From Photobacterium sp. TY1-4 (GTDB lineage Bacteria; Pseudomonadota; Gammaproteobacteria; Enterobacterales; Vibrionaceae), in NCBI RefSeq assembly GCF_025398175.1, contig NZ_CP099734.1, positions 806,001 through 870,000 on the forward strand: a stretch of 64,000 nucleotides of DNA, given 5' to 3'. The position numbers and the translations under genes are program-made. A model generated the notes under the pieces. The model saw nothing but the letters and a program-made list of their open reading frames with translations. It was not told the DNA's origin and did not search any database. This document shows, piece after piece, positions 22,695 through 31,639 of the stretch. Positions within the stretch are counted from its first letter, which is position 1; every line of letters starts with the position of its first letter.

Positions 22695-22771
22695 ACGGGG
22701 TGTTGCAAATTGTTAGATTGCTCTGTTTGTTGAGCAATATTGAGAACCGCGTTTGCCATTCTCAGCAATGA

Positions 22772-22856
<85 letters not shown>

Positions 22857-22933
22857 ACAGGGTGTTGCAAATTGTTTGATTGCTCTGTTTGTTGAGCAAT
22901 ATTGAGAACCGCGTGTGCCATTCTCAGCAATGA

Positions 22934-23018
<85 letters not shown>

Positions 23019-23101
23019 ACAGGGTTCTTTGAACAAGCAATGTGCTTGTTTAATCAGAAAGACGTACCTTACACCAGATAAGGAACAGCTTTCAAGAAAA
23101 A

Positions 23102-23186
<85 letters not shown>

Positions 23187-23201
23187 ACAAGTGCGGTGCG
23201 G

Positions 23202-23229
23202 ATAATAGCAAACATTCGGGGGCTGTAAA
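23202..23229 (-). promoter_or_regulatory. Promoter of the tRNA-Tyr operon
   Basis: Minus-strand -35 TTTACA (23224-23229), 16-bp spacer, -10 TATTAT (23202-23207). The following CCGCACCGCAC discriminator is GC-rich, as in stringently controlled stable RNA promoters. Confidence 0.8.
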
Positions 23230-23421
23230 CCTTTTTCCAATGAAAACTTTACTGGCTGCTGCTATTTTCATCATCTTGTTGAGAGACAAAACATAAAATC
23301 AGGTTGTGTTCGCTATCTCCCTCACTTATAAACGCTTAATTGCTTTACTTTACATTTCTTTACCCTGCTTTGGGCCGGGATTGGGTATGATTTGCTCAGA
23401 ATTCTAGAAGCGGTTTTTAAC

Positions 23422-24519
23422 ATGAAGAAAATACTTGTTGCTGCGCTGGTCACGACAGCGCTCTCCGGTGGCGGCCTGTTGTACTGGCAGCAGAGCAGTC
23501 AGGCGGCTGAAGCGCCGGCGCCGTCAAAGGGGAGTCGTCAGATCCCGGTGACCACGCAGGCCGTGGTCGCTCATCCGATTCGGGAGTCTTTGTCTTTGGT
23601 TGGGAAACTGGCTGCCCAACGTTCGGTCAATATCGCCACCGAAGTATCGGCCAAAGTCGCGCAGATTGCAGTAAGTGCCAATCACCAGGTGGCCAAAGGG
23701 GCACTGCTGGTGCAATTGGACGATGCCAAAGCGCAGGCGGCCTTTGAAGAAGCCCGCGCTTACCTGAGCAATGAAAAGCGGAAATACCGGGAATATCAGA
23801 GCCTGGTGAAACGCGGTGCCGTGACCCAGACCGAGCTGGATGCCCAACTGGCGAGCGTGACGATTGCCGAAGCGCGGTTGAAAGCGGCGAAGGCGGTGCT
23901 GGATGATCATGCGGTCCGGGCGCCGTTTTCCGGTACGGTCGGGTTGATTGATTTCAGCCCGGGCCATATGCTGACCGTCGGCAGCGAGCTGTTTTCTTTT
24001 GATGATTTGTCGACCATGCGGCTGGATATTCAGGTGCCGGAGCAATACCTGTCGTTCCTGCGCGAAGGGATGGCTGTCACGGCAACTAGCCAGGCTTGGC
24101 CGGGGGTTACGTTTACCGGGGAAATTCAGGTCATTGACTCGCGGGTCCAGTCTGATTCGCTAAATATTCGGGTGCGGGTCCGGTTCGATAACCCGGATCG
24201 CAAGCTGAAACCGGGCATGCTGATGGCGGCCCGGCTCGGGTTTACGCCGCGCGAAGCGGCCATTGTGCCGGTGCAGGCGCTGGAGTATTCCGGGACCAAA
24301 CGCTTTGTTTACCTGGTGGATGAAGCCGGCAAAGCCCGCCGCACGGAAGTGACGCTGGGCACGCGGGTTGAAAACGAGGTGGTGATCAAGTCCGGGATCA
24401 AAATTGGCGATCGGATTGTGGTACAGGGGCTGGTGAACATGCGGGACGGCGCGCAGGTGAATGATCTGACCGTCGCCCCGGCGGCTCAGGTCGGGCAGCA
24501 ACACGGAGAGAAAGCCTGA
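23422..24519 (+). CDS. RND efflux periplasmic adaptor subunit (membrane fusion protein)
   Basis: Periplasmic adaptor of 365 residues linking the RND pump to an outer-membrane channel. It has an N-terminal signal/anchor (MKKILVAALVTTALSGGGLL), a lipoyl-like barrel split around a coiled-coil hairpin (residues about 95-160) and beta-barrel domains ending in GDRIVVQGLVNMRDGAQV. The first ATG upstream of the signal is used. The gene's stop overlaps the pump's ATG by one base, so the two are co-translated. No TolC-like gene or regulator adjoins. Confidence 0.9.
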   Translation: MKKILVAALVTTALSGGGLLYWQQSSQAAEAPAPSKGSRQIPVTTQAVVAHPIRESLSLVGKLAAQRSVNIATEVSAKVAQIAVSANHQVAKGALLVQLDDAKAQAAFEEARAYLSNEKRKYREYQSLVKRGAVTQTELDAQLASVTIAEARLKAAKAVLDDHAVRAPFSGTVGLIDFSPGHMLTVGSELFSFDDLSTMRLDIQVPEQYLSFLREGMAVTATSQAWPGVTFTGEIQVIDSRVQSDSLNIRVRVRFDNPDRKLKPGMLMAARLGFTPREAAIVPVQALEYSGTKRFVYLVDEAGKARRTEVTLGTRVENEVVIKSGIKIGDRIVVQGLVNMRDGAQVNDLTVAPAAQVGQQHGEKA

Positions 24520-27500
24520 TGTGGTTATCGGATGTTTCGGTGAAACGGCCGGTGGTGGCTGTGGTGCTCAGTCTGCTGCTGTGTATTTTCGGTATGGTGT
24601 CATTTAGTAAGCTGTCGGTTCGTGAAATGCCGGATGTGGAAAACCCGGTGATCAGTGTCGGCACGCGCTATACCGGTGCGTCGGCCTCGATTATGGAAAG
24701 CCGGGTCACCACGGTGCTGGAAGATCAACTGTCGGGGATCAGCGGGATTGAGCGGATCACTTCGACCACGCGTAACGGCTCGTCGCGCATTTCCATCGAA
24801 TTCGAAATGGGTTGGGATCTGACCGAAGGGGTCAGCGATGTCCGCGATGCGGTGTCCAGGGCCCGCCGCAGTTTGCCGGATGAAGCAAACGAGCCGGTGG
24901 TCTCAAAAGATAACGGTTCGGGTGAAGTGGCGGTGTATGTCAACCTGATTTCTAGTGTGATGGATCGGTCCCAGTTGACGGATTATGCCGAGCGGGTGCT
25001 GGTGGATCGTTTCAACCTGATCAATGGCGTCAGCTCGGTGGATTTGTACGGGGCGCTGTACCGGGTGATGTACGTCAAACTCAAGCCGGAGCAGATGGCC
25101 GGGCGGGGCGTGACCACCAAAGATATTGTCGATGCCCTGAATGACGAAAACGTCGAGCTGCCGGGCGGGGTGGTGCGCAATGATACCACCACCATGTCGG
25201 TGCGTACCGCGCGGTTGTATCGCAACGCGGATGACTTTCAGTACCTGATGGTGCGTAAAGCCGCGGACGGCACGCCGATCTATCTCAAGGACGTGGCCGA
25301 TGTGGCGATCGGGGCGCAAAACGAAAATGCGACGTTCAAGAATAATGGGGTGGCGAACCTGAGTCTCGGGATGGTCACCATGACCGATGCCAACCCGCTG
25401 GATGTCGCCGATGCCGTTTATGCCGAAGTAGATCGGATGCAGCGCTTCCTGCCGGAAGGAACCTCTCTTTATGTGGATTATGACTCGACGGTGTTTATTG
25501 ACCGGTCGATCCAGGAAGTGTACAGCACTTTGATGATCACCGGCGCACTGGTGGTGCTGGTGTTGTACATCTTCATCGGCCAGGCGCGGGCGACGCTGAT
25601 CCCGGCGGTGACGGTACCGGTCTCTCTGATCTCCGCCTTTATGGTGGCCTATTTTCTGGGCTTTTCGATCAACCTGTTGACCCTGATGGCGCTGATCCTG
25701 GCGATCGGCCTGGTGGTTGATGATGCCATCGTGGTGGTTGAAAACATCTACCATCATATTGAACGGGGAGAGCCGCCGCTGCTGGCAGCCTTTAAAGGCA
25801 CCCGGGAAGTGGGATTTGCGGTGGTGGCAACCACGGCCGTGTTGGTGATGGTGTTTTTGCCGATCTCCTTTATGGACGGCATGGTCGGGCCGCTGTTTAC
25901 CGAGTTCGCGGTGCTGCTGGCGGTCGCGGTGATTTTCTCGTCGGTGGTGGCCCTGACCCTGAGTCCGGTGTTGGGCAGCAAGTTGCTCAAGGCTAATGTT
26001 AAACCGAGTCGGTTTAATCTTGCCGTCGATCGGTTTTTCGGACGGCTGGAAGCCGGATATCGCTCCTGGGTCAGTGCGGCGGTGCGCTATCGTTACGGGG
26101 CGCCGCTGATTGTACTGGCCTTTGTCGGCCTGAGTGCTTGGATGATGCAGTCGGTGCCGTCACAGTTAACGCCGCAGGAAGATCGCGGGGTGATCCTGGC
26201 CTTTGTGAAAGGCGCCGAGGGCACCAGTTACAACCGGATGGTCACCAATGTTGAAGCGGTTGAAAGCCGGTTGTTGCCGATGGTCGGGAATGGGGTGATC
26301 AAATCCCTGTCGATTCAGACCCCGGCGTTCGGCGGCCGGGCCAGCGATCAGACCGGCTTTGTGATCATGCCGTTGGAGCCTTGGGAGAAGCGGAGCGTGA
26401 GCGCCGATGAGGCACTGGCGCAGGTGCGCAAAGCGCTGCAGGGGATCCCGGATATCCGGGTCTGGGCCTTTACACCGGGATTTGGCGGCGGCTCTTCAGA
26501 GCCGGTGCAGTTCGTGCTCAACGGCGCCGACTATCAAGAACTGTTCCATTGGGCGAGCCAGTTGCAAACCCTGGCGGAAGAGAGTCCGATGATGGAAGGG
26601 GCGGATCTGGATTACGCTGAAACCACGCCGGAGCTGGTGGTGTCGGTCAACCGTCAGCGAGCAGCTGAGCTGGGGATCCCGGTTGCCGATATTGCCGAAA
26701 CGCTGGAGATCATGCTGGGCGGACGCACGGAAACGACCTTTGTCGATCGCGGCGAAGAGTATGACGTTTATCTGCGGGGGGATGAAAGCAGCTTTAATAA
26801 TGCGGCAGATCTGAGCCAGATCTATGTGCGGACCAAGACCGGACAGTTGATCACCCTGGAATCGGTCGCCAGTGTCGAGGAAGTTGCCTCGGCGCAGCGG
26901 CTGAGCCATAACCGCAAGCAAAAGTCGATCACCCTGTCGGCCAATCTGATGCCGGGCTACACCCTGGGCGAGGCGCTCGATTATCTCGATGCGCAGGCGC
27001 TGGCAATGTTGCCGAGTGATATCCTGATTGATTATGCCGGTGAGTCGAAAGACTACCGTGAAAACCAGAGCAGTATCTTGCTGGTGTTTGGTCTGGCATT
27101 GCTGGTGGCCTATCTGGTGCTGGCGGCGCAGTTCGAGAGCTTTATCAACCCGATGGTGGTGATGCTGACGGTGCCGATGGGGGTCTTCGGCGGACTGGCC
27201 GGCATGCTGATGCTGGATCAGAGCATGAACATCTATAGCCAGATTGGGATGATCATGCTGATTGGTATGGTGACCAAAAACGGGATCCTGATTGTTGAGT
27301 TTGCCAACCAGTTGCGCGACAAGGGCGTGGCCTTTGAACAGGCGATTGTTGATGCGGCTGAGCGGCGTCTGCGACCGATCCTGATGACGGCCTTTACCAC
27401 CCTGTTCGGCTCGGTGCCGCTGATCCTCTCCAGTGGCGCCGGCGCAGAAAGCCGGATTGCGGTCGGGACCGTGGTGTTCTTCGGCATGGCCTTTGCCACC

Positions 27501-27647
27501 TTGGTGACCCTGGTGGTGATCCCGGCGATGTACCGCCTGATGTCGGCCGGGACCCACTCCCCGGGTTACGTGGCAGATCAACTGGAGAAAGCGCTGCACC
27601 GAGAGCGGCAATCACCGCCCCAGATCAGCGAGGATGCGGCTGGCTAA
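24519..27647 (+). CDS. RND-family efflux pump permease
   Basis: Proton-driven inner-membrane transporter of 1042 residues, AcrB/MexB superfamily. The proton-relay Asp pair sits in AIGLVVDDAIVVVENIY (TM4), the TM10 Lys in GMVTKNGILIVEFANQLRD, and both large periplasmic loops are present. The substrate class cannot be told from sequence; the hydrophobe/amphiphile (HAE1) branch is most likely. It forms a two-gene operon with the adaptor and is closed by a strong terminator. Confidence 0.93.
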   Translation: MWLSDVSVKRPVVAVVLSLLLCIFGMVSFSKLSVREMPDVENPVISVGTRYTGASASIMESRVTTVLEDQLSGISGIERITSTTRNGSSRISIEFEMGWDLTEGVSDVRDAVSRARRSLPDEANEPVVSKDNGSGEVAVYVNLISSVMDRSQLTDYAERVLVDRFNLINGVSSVDLYGALYRVMYVKLKPEQMAGRGVTTKDIVDALNDENVELPGGVVRNDTTTMSVRTARLYRNADDFQYLMVRKAADGTPIYLKDVADVAIGAQNENATFKNNGVANLSLGMVTMTDANPLDVADAVYAEVDRMQRFLPEGTSLYVDYDSTVFIDRSIQEVYSTLMITGALVVLVLYIFIGQARATLIPAVTVPVSLISAFMVAYFLGFSINLLTLMALILAIGLVVDDAIVVVENIYHHIERGEPPLLAAFKGTREVGFAVVATTAVLVMVFLPISFMDGMVGPLFTEFAVLLAVAVIFSSVVALTLSPVLGSKLLKANVKPSRFNLAVDRFFGRLEAGYRSWVSAAVRYRYGAPLIVLAFVGLSAWMMQSVPSQLTPQEDRGVILAFVKGAEGTSYNRMVTNVEAVESRLLPMVGNGVIKSLSIQTPAFGGRASDQTGFVIMPLEPWEKRSVSADEALAQVRKALQGIPDIRVWAFTPGFGGGSSEPVQFVLNGADYQELFHWASQLQTLAEESPMMEGADLDYAETTPELVVSVNRQRAAELGIPVADIAETLEIMLGGRTETTFVDRGEEYDVYLRGDESSFNNAADLSQIYVRTKTGQLITLESVASVEEVASAQRLSHNRKQKSITLSANLMPGYTLGEALDYLDAQALAMLPSDILIDYAGESKDYRENQSSILLVFGLALLVAYLVLAAQFESFINPMVVMLTVPMGVFGGLAGMLMLDQSMNIYSQIGMIMLIGMVTKNGILIVEFANQLRDKGVAFEQAIVDAAERRLRPILMTAFTTLFGSVPLILSSGAGAESRIAVGTVVFFGMAFATLVTLVVIPAMYRLMSAGTHSPGYVADQLEKALHRERQSPPQISEDAAG

Positions 27648-27670
27648 TCGCAGCCCTCTGAATCACCCTG

Positions 27671-27697
27671 AAAAAACCGCCCGAGTGGCGGTTTTTT
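27671..27697 (+). terminator. Intrinsic terminator of the RND operon
   Basis: 11-bp stem AAAAAACCGCC/GGCGGTTTTTT with loop CGAGT, 23 bp after the pump stop codon. Confidence 0.9.
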
Positions 27698-28032
27698 GAC
27701 GTTTATTGCTCGTGGAAATCGGATGCGGGGTTATTTCAGCCACCGCACTCATCTTTTTACGGCTTATATTTATTCGTTTTAAGCCTCTATTTCCCTGATA
27801 GGGATCCAATTATCGGCTGGTTATTCCAGCCGGATTTTAGAAACCACAATCTATTGTGCAAATCAATCATGATTCATTGAACCCTCGATCTGATGAATTG
27901 ATGGCGCCGTTTACCTGACATGCCAACAGCCGGAACTTGCTGAATTTGAAAATAAGTATGAATAAGGGGGTTAATTATTGAGCGCTTATTGATGCGTTTG
28001 TTTGAAGTGTGATCGAGTGCGCACCTGTGTTG
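27698..28032. other. Gene-free region before the envelope cluster
   Basis: No gene recognised. One hairpin, CGGCTGG/CCAGCCG (27814-27820 with 27826-27832), lacks a T-run. The sequence is AT-rich compared with neighbours. Confidence 0.4.
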
Positions 28033-28061
28033 TTGAATATGGGATATCCCCCCAATAATAT
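28033..28061 (+). promoter_or_regulatory. Candidate sigma-70 promoter of the envelope lipoprotein cluster
   Basis: -35 TTGAAT (28033-28038), 17-bp spacer containing palindrome GGATATCC, -10 TAATAT (28056-28061). The predicted start lies near 28068, about 63 nt before the first gene. Confidence 0.55.
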
Positions 28062-28071
28062 AAATGTTTGA

Positions 28072-28088
28072 TTCCAAAAGTTTTGGAA
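28072..28088. promoter_or_regulatory. 17-bp perfect palindrome at the predicted transcript start
   Basis: TTCCAAAAGTTTTGGAA is self-complementary around a single central base and begins a few bases after the predicted +1. It could be a repressor operator or form a 5' hairpin in the mRNA. Confidence 0.4.
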
Positions 28089-28130
28089 CCCTCCTTATCT
28101 TGTTTCTCATATATTGGCGTAAGATTAGTT

Positions 28131-28880
28131 ATGCAAAGCGAAGAGTTGGCTGTTGAGGCATCACCGAACCTGTGGGTAAAAATGCAGAGTATTGCATTGG
28201 CGGTGGTCGCCATTATGTTGTCACTGGGACAGTGGAATGACACCAAGGATGCTGTCGAAGTCATTTATGAATCCGTCATTACGAACTTCACCAATGAGCT
28301 TGAATACGAACAGCTTGAGCAAATTAAAGTCGGGCAGACTCATGATTACCTTCAATCATTCATGGGCGTGGCTCAGGCGTCGAAACCTTCCAAAATCGAT
28401 CCGGCGGTGAACTTCTTTTATTACGGCCAGGATAAGTACCTCCTGACGGTCGCCGTGAAAGCGGAGCGGGTGGTGGGCTACAGCATCGTTGCCCTGACCG
28501 ACAGCTTCTCGGCAGCCGTTCCGTATACCGAACTGAGTCTGCTGGACACGCCGATGAACAGCCAGGACACGGAGTTTGAGCGCTACTTCACCGACTTCGG
28601 CAACCTGGATTACTACGCCGAGTCTCACACTCTGGGCCGTAATGCCATGTTCTATAACCTGCTGCTGGCCACGGTGGACTACGGTCAGATGGCCCAGCCG
28701 GCGAAGCAGGCCATTCAATCGCTCAACCATCAGCTGAATATGGGCTCGGATGTGCAGGCGGAGGCGTTGCAGCCGCTACGCCAGCAGGTGCCGAATACCT
28801 TTGCCCTGTCTGAAATCGCACCGGAGATCATGGCTGAAGCCTTGCTGACGCAGTTCGAGTTTACTGCTTTTTTTCGTTAA
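28131..28880 (+). CDS. Membrane-anchored periplasmic protein, possibly ETEC_3214-like
   Basis: 249 residues with one N-terminal membrane helix (about 20-38) and a soluble periplasmic part. The segment QLEQIKVGQTHDYLQSFMG followed by FFYYGQDKYLLTVAVK and a VVGYSIVAL strand resembles the ETEC_3214-type domain, an uncharacterised family; this comparison is from memory and weak. It is the first gene of a tight run of four, with only 16 bp to the next. Start chosen just before the anchor, downstream of the longest frame. Confidence 0.6.
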   Translation: MQSEELAVEASPNLWVKMQSIALAVVAIMLSLGQWNDTKDAVEVIYESVITNFTNELEYEQLEQIKVGQTHDYLQSFMGVAQASKPSKIDPAVNFFYYGQDKYLLTVAVKAERVVGYSIVALTDSFSAAVPYTELSLLDTPMNSQDTEFERYFTDFGNLDYYAESHTLGRNAMFYNLLLATVDYGQMAQPAKQAIQSLNHQLNMGSDVQAEALQPLRQQVPNTFALSEIAPEIMAEALLTQFEFTAFFR

Positions 28881-28896
28881 TCAATTTGGGTGAATC

Positions 28897-29871
28897 ATGA
28901 ACATGAAAGCCATGCTGGCGCTGTCGGGCGCCTTGATGCTGTCTGCGTGCCAGTCAACCTCAACGCCTGAGTGGGTGCTGACACCCACGCAGGAAACCAA
29001 CCATCAACTCTATGCTGTGGGGCACGGGGGCAGTTTGTCGGCAGCACAGCGTATGGCCATGAGCCAGCTCAATGAGCGGTTGTGGACCCAGGTTGAGTCT
29101 TCCGGTTATCAGCGCCAGGTACTGCGTGAGTTAAACGGGGATGAAAATTACCAGGCGGTCAATGATTTCCGGGTCAATGTGAAGACGGCTCCGGTGGTCT
29201 TAAACGGGGTGGATTATCCCCGTCAGGAACGGGTCGACGGTATTTACTATGTGGAAGCAACCATCAACAAAGCGACCGTGCAGACTCAGTTGCAACGTGA
29301 GCTGACGCAGATTGCGGAAGATGTCAAAACCGCCCTGCTCAGCCGCAACCATGCTGATCCGCTGCTGTGGTGGCTCAAGCACCGGGATGTCCAGGCGCTG
29401 AAGGACAAAGTACTGACCCGCCAGGCGATGCTGCTGGCCGTCAGTGATGGGGCCGATCAAGCGCACCCGGTCACTGAGCAAGTGAATACGCTGGAGCGCA
29501 CCCTGCAGGCGGTGAAAGATCAAATCCAGTTTAAGGTGGTAACCCAAAAGGATGACCGCTGGATGAAAGGGTTTATCGAGCAACATCTGGCAGCGGAACA
29601 CATTGCGACGGTCACCAGCACCGGCAAAGCCACCCATATCCTCAATCTGGATACCCAGTGGCGCCAGAGCAAAGTAGGTGATGCGTATATTTCAACGGTG
29701 ATCGCTGATCTCACGATTCAAAACAAACGCGGGAAAACAACCGCAAGTCGTGAAGTGATTGCCAGCGGGAACTCCATTTCTAATTACAAATTATCTAAAG
29801 AAGGAGCTTCCCGTCATTTTTCAGCCCAAATGAGTGAACAAGGACTTTGGCACTTTTTGGGTGTTTTATAA
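28897..29871 (+). CDS. Envelope lipoprotein with LPP20/FlgT-like N-terminal domain
   Basis: 324 residues. Lipobox LSAC places the lipidated Cys at about residue 18. The N-terminal part (WVLTP, YAVGHGGSLSAAQRMAMSQL) has the LPP20-type pattern: a small glycine-rich strand then a helix of alternating Ala. The C-terminal part reads like a TolB-N/LpoB-type alpha/beta domain (HILNLDTQWRQSKVG, then a strand-rich tail). This domain layout recalls flagellar H-ring protein FlgT, but no flagellar genes are near. Function unknown. Confidence 0.6.
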   Translation: MNMKAMLALSGALMLSACQSTSTPEWVLTPTQETNHQLYAVGHGGSLSAAQRMAMSQLNERLWTQVESSGYQRQVLRELNGDENYQAVNDFRVNVKTAPVVLNGVDYPRQERVDGIYYVEATINKATVQTQLQRELTQIAEDVKTALLSRNHADPLLWWLKHRDVQALKDKVLTRQAMLLAVSDGADQAHPVTEQVNTLERTLQAVKDQIQFKVVTQKDDRWMKGFIEQHLAAEHIATVTSTGKATHILNLDTQWRQSKVGDAYISTVIADLTIQNKRGKTTASREVIASGNSISNYKLSKEGASRHFSAQMSEQGLWHFLGVL

Positions 29872-29894
29872 CACATAATAATTGGATAAAGGTT

Positions 29895-30953
29895 ATGTCA
29901 AAAAAAGCATTATTAGCGGTAAGCATTGCTGCGTTGATGACAGGCTGTAAGAGCCTGCCAGATGCCCCGGAAGGGATCTGTCATGCCAGCACCGCTATTA
30001 ATATTCCGCAAAGTGAAATCAAGGTGGCGACTTCACAAGCGAAAAAGGCGATTGTTCTGCCGGTGGATGTGGCCAGCGGGATTGATTATCCGCGCACTAT
30101 GGCAAACGCCTTCCAGCATCGTCTGGAAGGACAGGTGGATCAGTCCGGTGCCAAGCTGGTTGATCGCTCTCTGGCCGGGAAGCTGAAACAAGAGATCAAA
30201 CTGGCAGAGCAAAGCGGCCGTATCAACACCTCGGGTGTGGCGATTGCTGATTATGCGGTCCTGGCTGAAGTGCGTTCATCAAACATGAAGTACTCCTTCA
30301 CTGATGAAGAAACCAAAGTCGATGACGATGGTGATCGTCATTACACTCCGGCGGAGTGTACCTTCACGGCTTCTGTTGAAGGGGTGGTGAAAGTCGTTGC
30401 CCTGCCGAGCATGGAAGTTGTGAACCGTATTGAAATCAGCGGTCGCGAGCTGAGTACATTTGAACAGAAGCGCCCGAATTCAGACTGTCCGATTTTGGAA
30501 AGTCAGTACAAGCGCCTGGTTGAAGAAGCCGCAAAAAATGCGGTCAACCGTAATGATAATCTGCTGAACCAGTTCGCGCCGAGCGGCACGGTTGAAGAGC
30601 TGCGCCAGTGTGAAGAGTACGGCGCTATGGTTCGGGTCAACATGGGTGAAAACCAAGGTATTCGTCCAGAGCAAAAAGTTGAAATCTCGACCGCTGAAAA
30701 AGTTCAGCTGGCTGACGGCACGGAAGTGATTGAATACTATCCGGTCGGTGAAGGTCAGACTGCAGATGAAGATAACCGTCACGGTATCAAGCCGACCTAT
30801 TCCTGGATCGGTGTTGATGATAAGAACGTGATGAAAATCCAGCGCGGCGATCTGGTTGAAGCCCGTTTTGAAAGCGGTTGTAACGATCTGATTGAGCCGT
30901 TCCGTAACATTTGTTGGGAAGCGTACGAAGCGTTCAGCAAAAAAGGCTCTTAA
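29895..30953 (+). CDS. Envelope lipoprotein with CsgG/LpoB-like domain
   Basis: 352 residues from the ATG five bases after an AAGG site. Lipobox LMTGC sets Cys at about residue 18. Residues about 50-140 (KKAIVLPVDVASGIDYPRTM, then ADYAVLAEVRSS) match the alpha/beta pattern of CsgG/LpoB/TolB-N proteins. A C-terminal region of about 100 residues (MGENQGIRPEQKVEIST, IQRGDLVEARFESGC) is a small beta-barrel-like fold, similar in style to the FlgT C-terminal domain. Several cysteines could form disulfides. Exact role unknown. Confidence 0.55.
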   Translation: MSKKALLAVSIAALMTGCKSLPDAPEGICHASTAINIPQSEIKVATSQAKKAIVLPVDVASGIDYPRTMANAFQHRLEGQVDQSGAKLVDRSLAGKLKQEIKLAEQSGRINTSGVAIADYAVLAEVRSSNMKYSFTDEETKVDDDGDRHYTPAECTFTASVEGVVKVVALPSMEVVNRIEISGRELSTFEQKRPNSDCPILESQYKRLVEEAAKNAVNRNDNLLNQFAPSGTVEELRQCEEYGAMVRVNMGENQGIRPEQKVEISTAEKVQLADGTEVIEYYPVGEGQTADEDNRHGIKPTYSWIGVDDKNVMKIQRGDLVEARFESGCNDLIEPFRNICWEAYEAFSKKGS

Positions 30954-30986
30954 TGGGCGGTTTCCCCCTAAAAAAGTAGATATCTC

Positions 30987-31577
30987 ATGATGAAAAAAAC
31001 ACTGATGACCACCATGTTGGTTATGGGACTGGCAGGCTGTCAGTCAAACACGGTCAACGACGTTCAGTCGATGGCATGTTACTACCCGGATGCAATGCAG
31101 CATGAAGCACCGAAATGGGTGTGTGATGTGATGCCGCAAGATATTGCGATGGGCAGCGTCGGCTATGCCAAGAAAAGCGCAGCCGGGATGAGCGTGATGC
31201 GCACCATCGCAACCAATGATGCTCGCAAGCGTCTGGCTGAGCAGTTTGAAACCAACGTCAACACGATGTTCAAACAAGCGATGACGGCTGAAGTTGCTTC
31301 AACCAATGAATCGGTGAGCGAGACGGTGAATGAGCAATTCCAGTCGGTGACAAAGAATGTCAGCAGTCGTACACTGAGTAACAGCCGCGTGATTGTGTCT
31401 ACCCGCAGTCCGGGTGGCGGCCTGTATACCTTGGTGGGTATGGATCAGGCAACCTATGAGCGCAACGTTGCGATGGTGGTAGAAGCAGCGGCCGATAAGG
31501 ATTCTGGCCTTTGGAAGCAGTTTAACGACAAGAAAGCAGAAGAGAGTCTGCAAAACGCATTGGATTCGATGCTTTAA
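30987..31577 (+). CDS. LPP20-family lipoprotein
   Basis: 196 residues with lipobox LAGC (Cys at about 18) and a central LPP20 domain: IAMGSVGYAKKSAAGMSVMRT followed by the helix with NDARKRLAEQ. The same family includes flagellar FlgP. It is the last gene before a terminator, 33 bp after the preceding lipoprotein. Confidence 0.7.
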   Translation: MMKKTLMTTMLVMGLAGCQSNTVNDVQSMACYYPDAMQHEAPKWVCDVMPQDIAMGSVGYAKKSAAGMSVMRTIATNDARKRLAEQFETNVNTMFKQAMTAEVASTNESVSETVNEQFQSVTKNVSSRTLSNSRVIVSTRSPGGGLYTLVGMDQATYERNVAMVVEAAADKDSGLWKQFNDKKAEESLQNALDSML

Positions 31578-31594
31578 TCGTTAAACAAGATTGA

Positions 31595-31618
31595 GGGCTA
31601 CGTCAGTAGCCCTTTTTT
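31595..31618 (+). terminator. Intrinsic terminator within the envelope cluster
   Basis: Stem GGGCTAC/GTAGCCC, loop GTCA, followed by TTTTTT. It separates the lipoprotein genes from the transglycosylase gene, which therefore needs read-through or its own promoter. Confidence 0.85.
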
Positions 31619-31639
31619 ATTTGAGAGAAGGAATAATGG

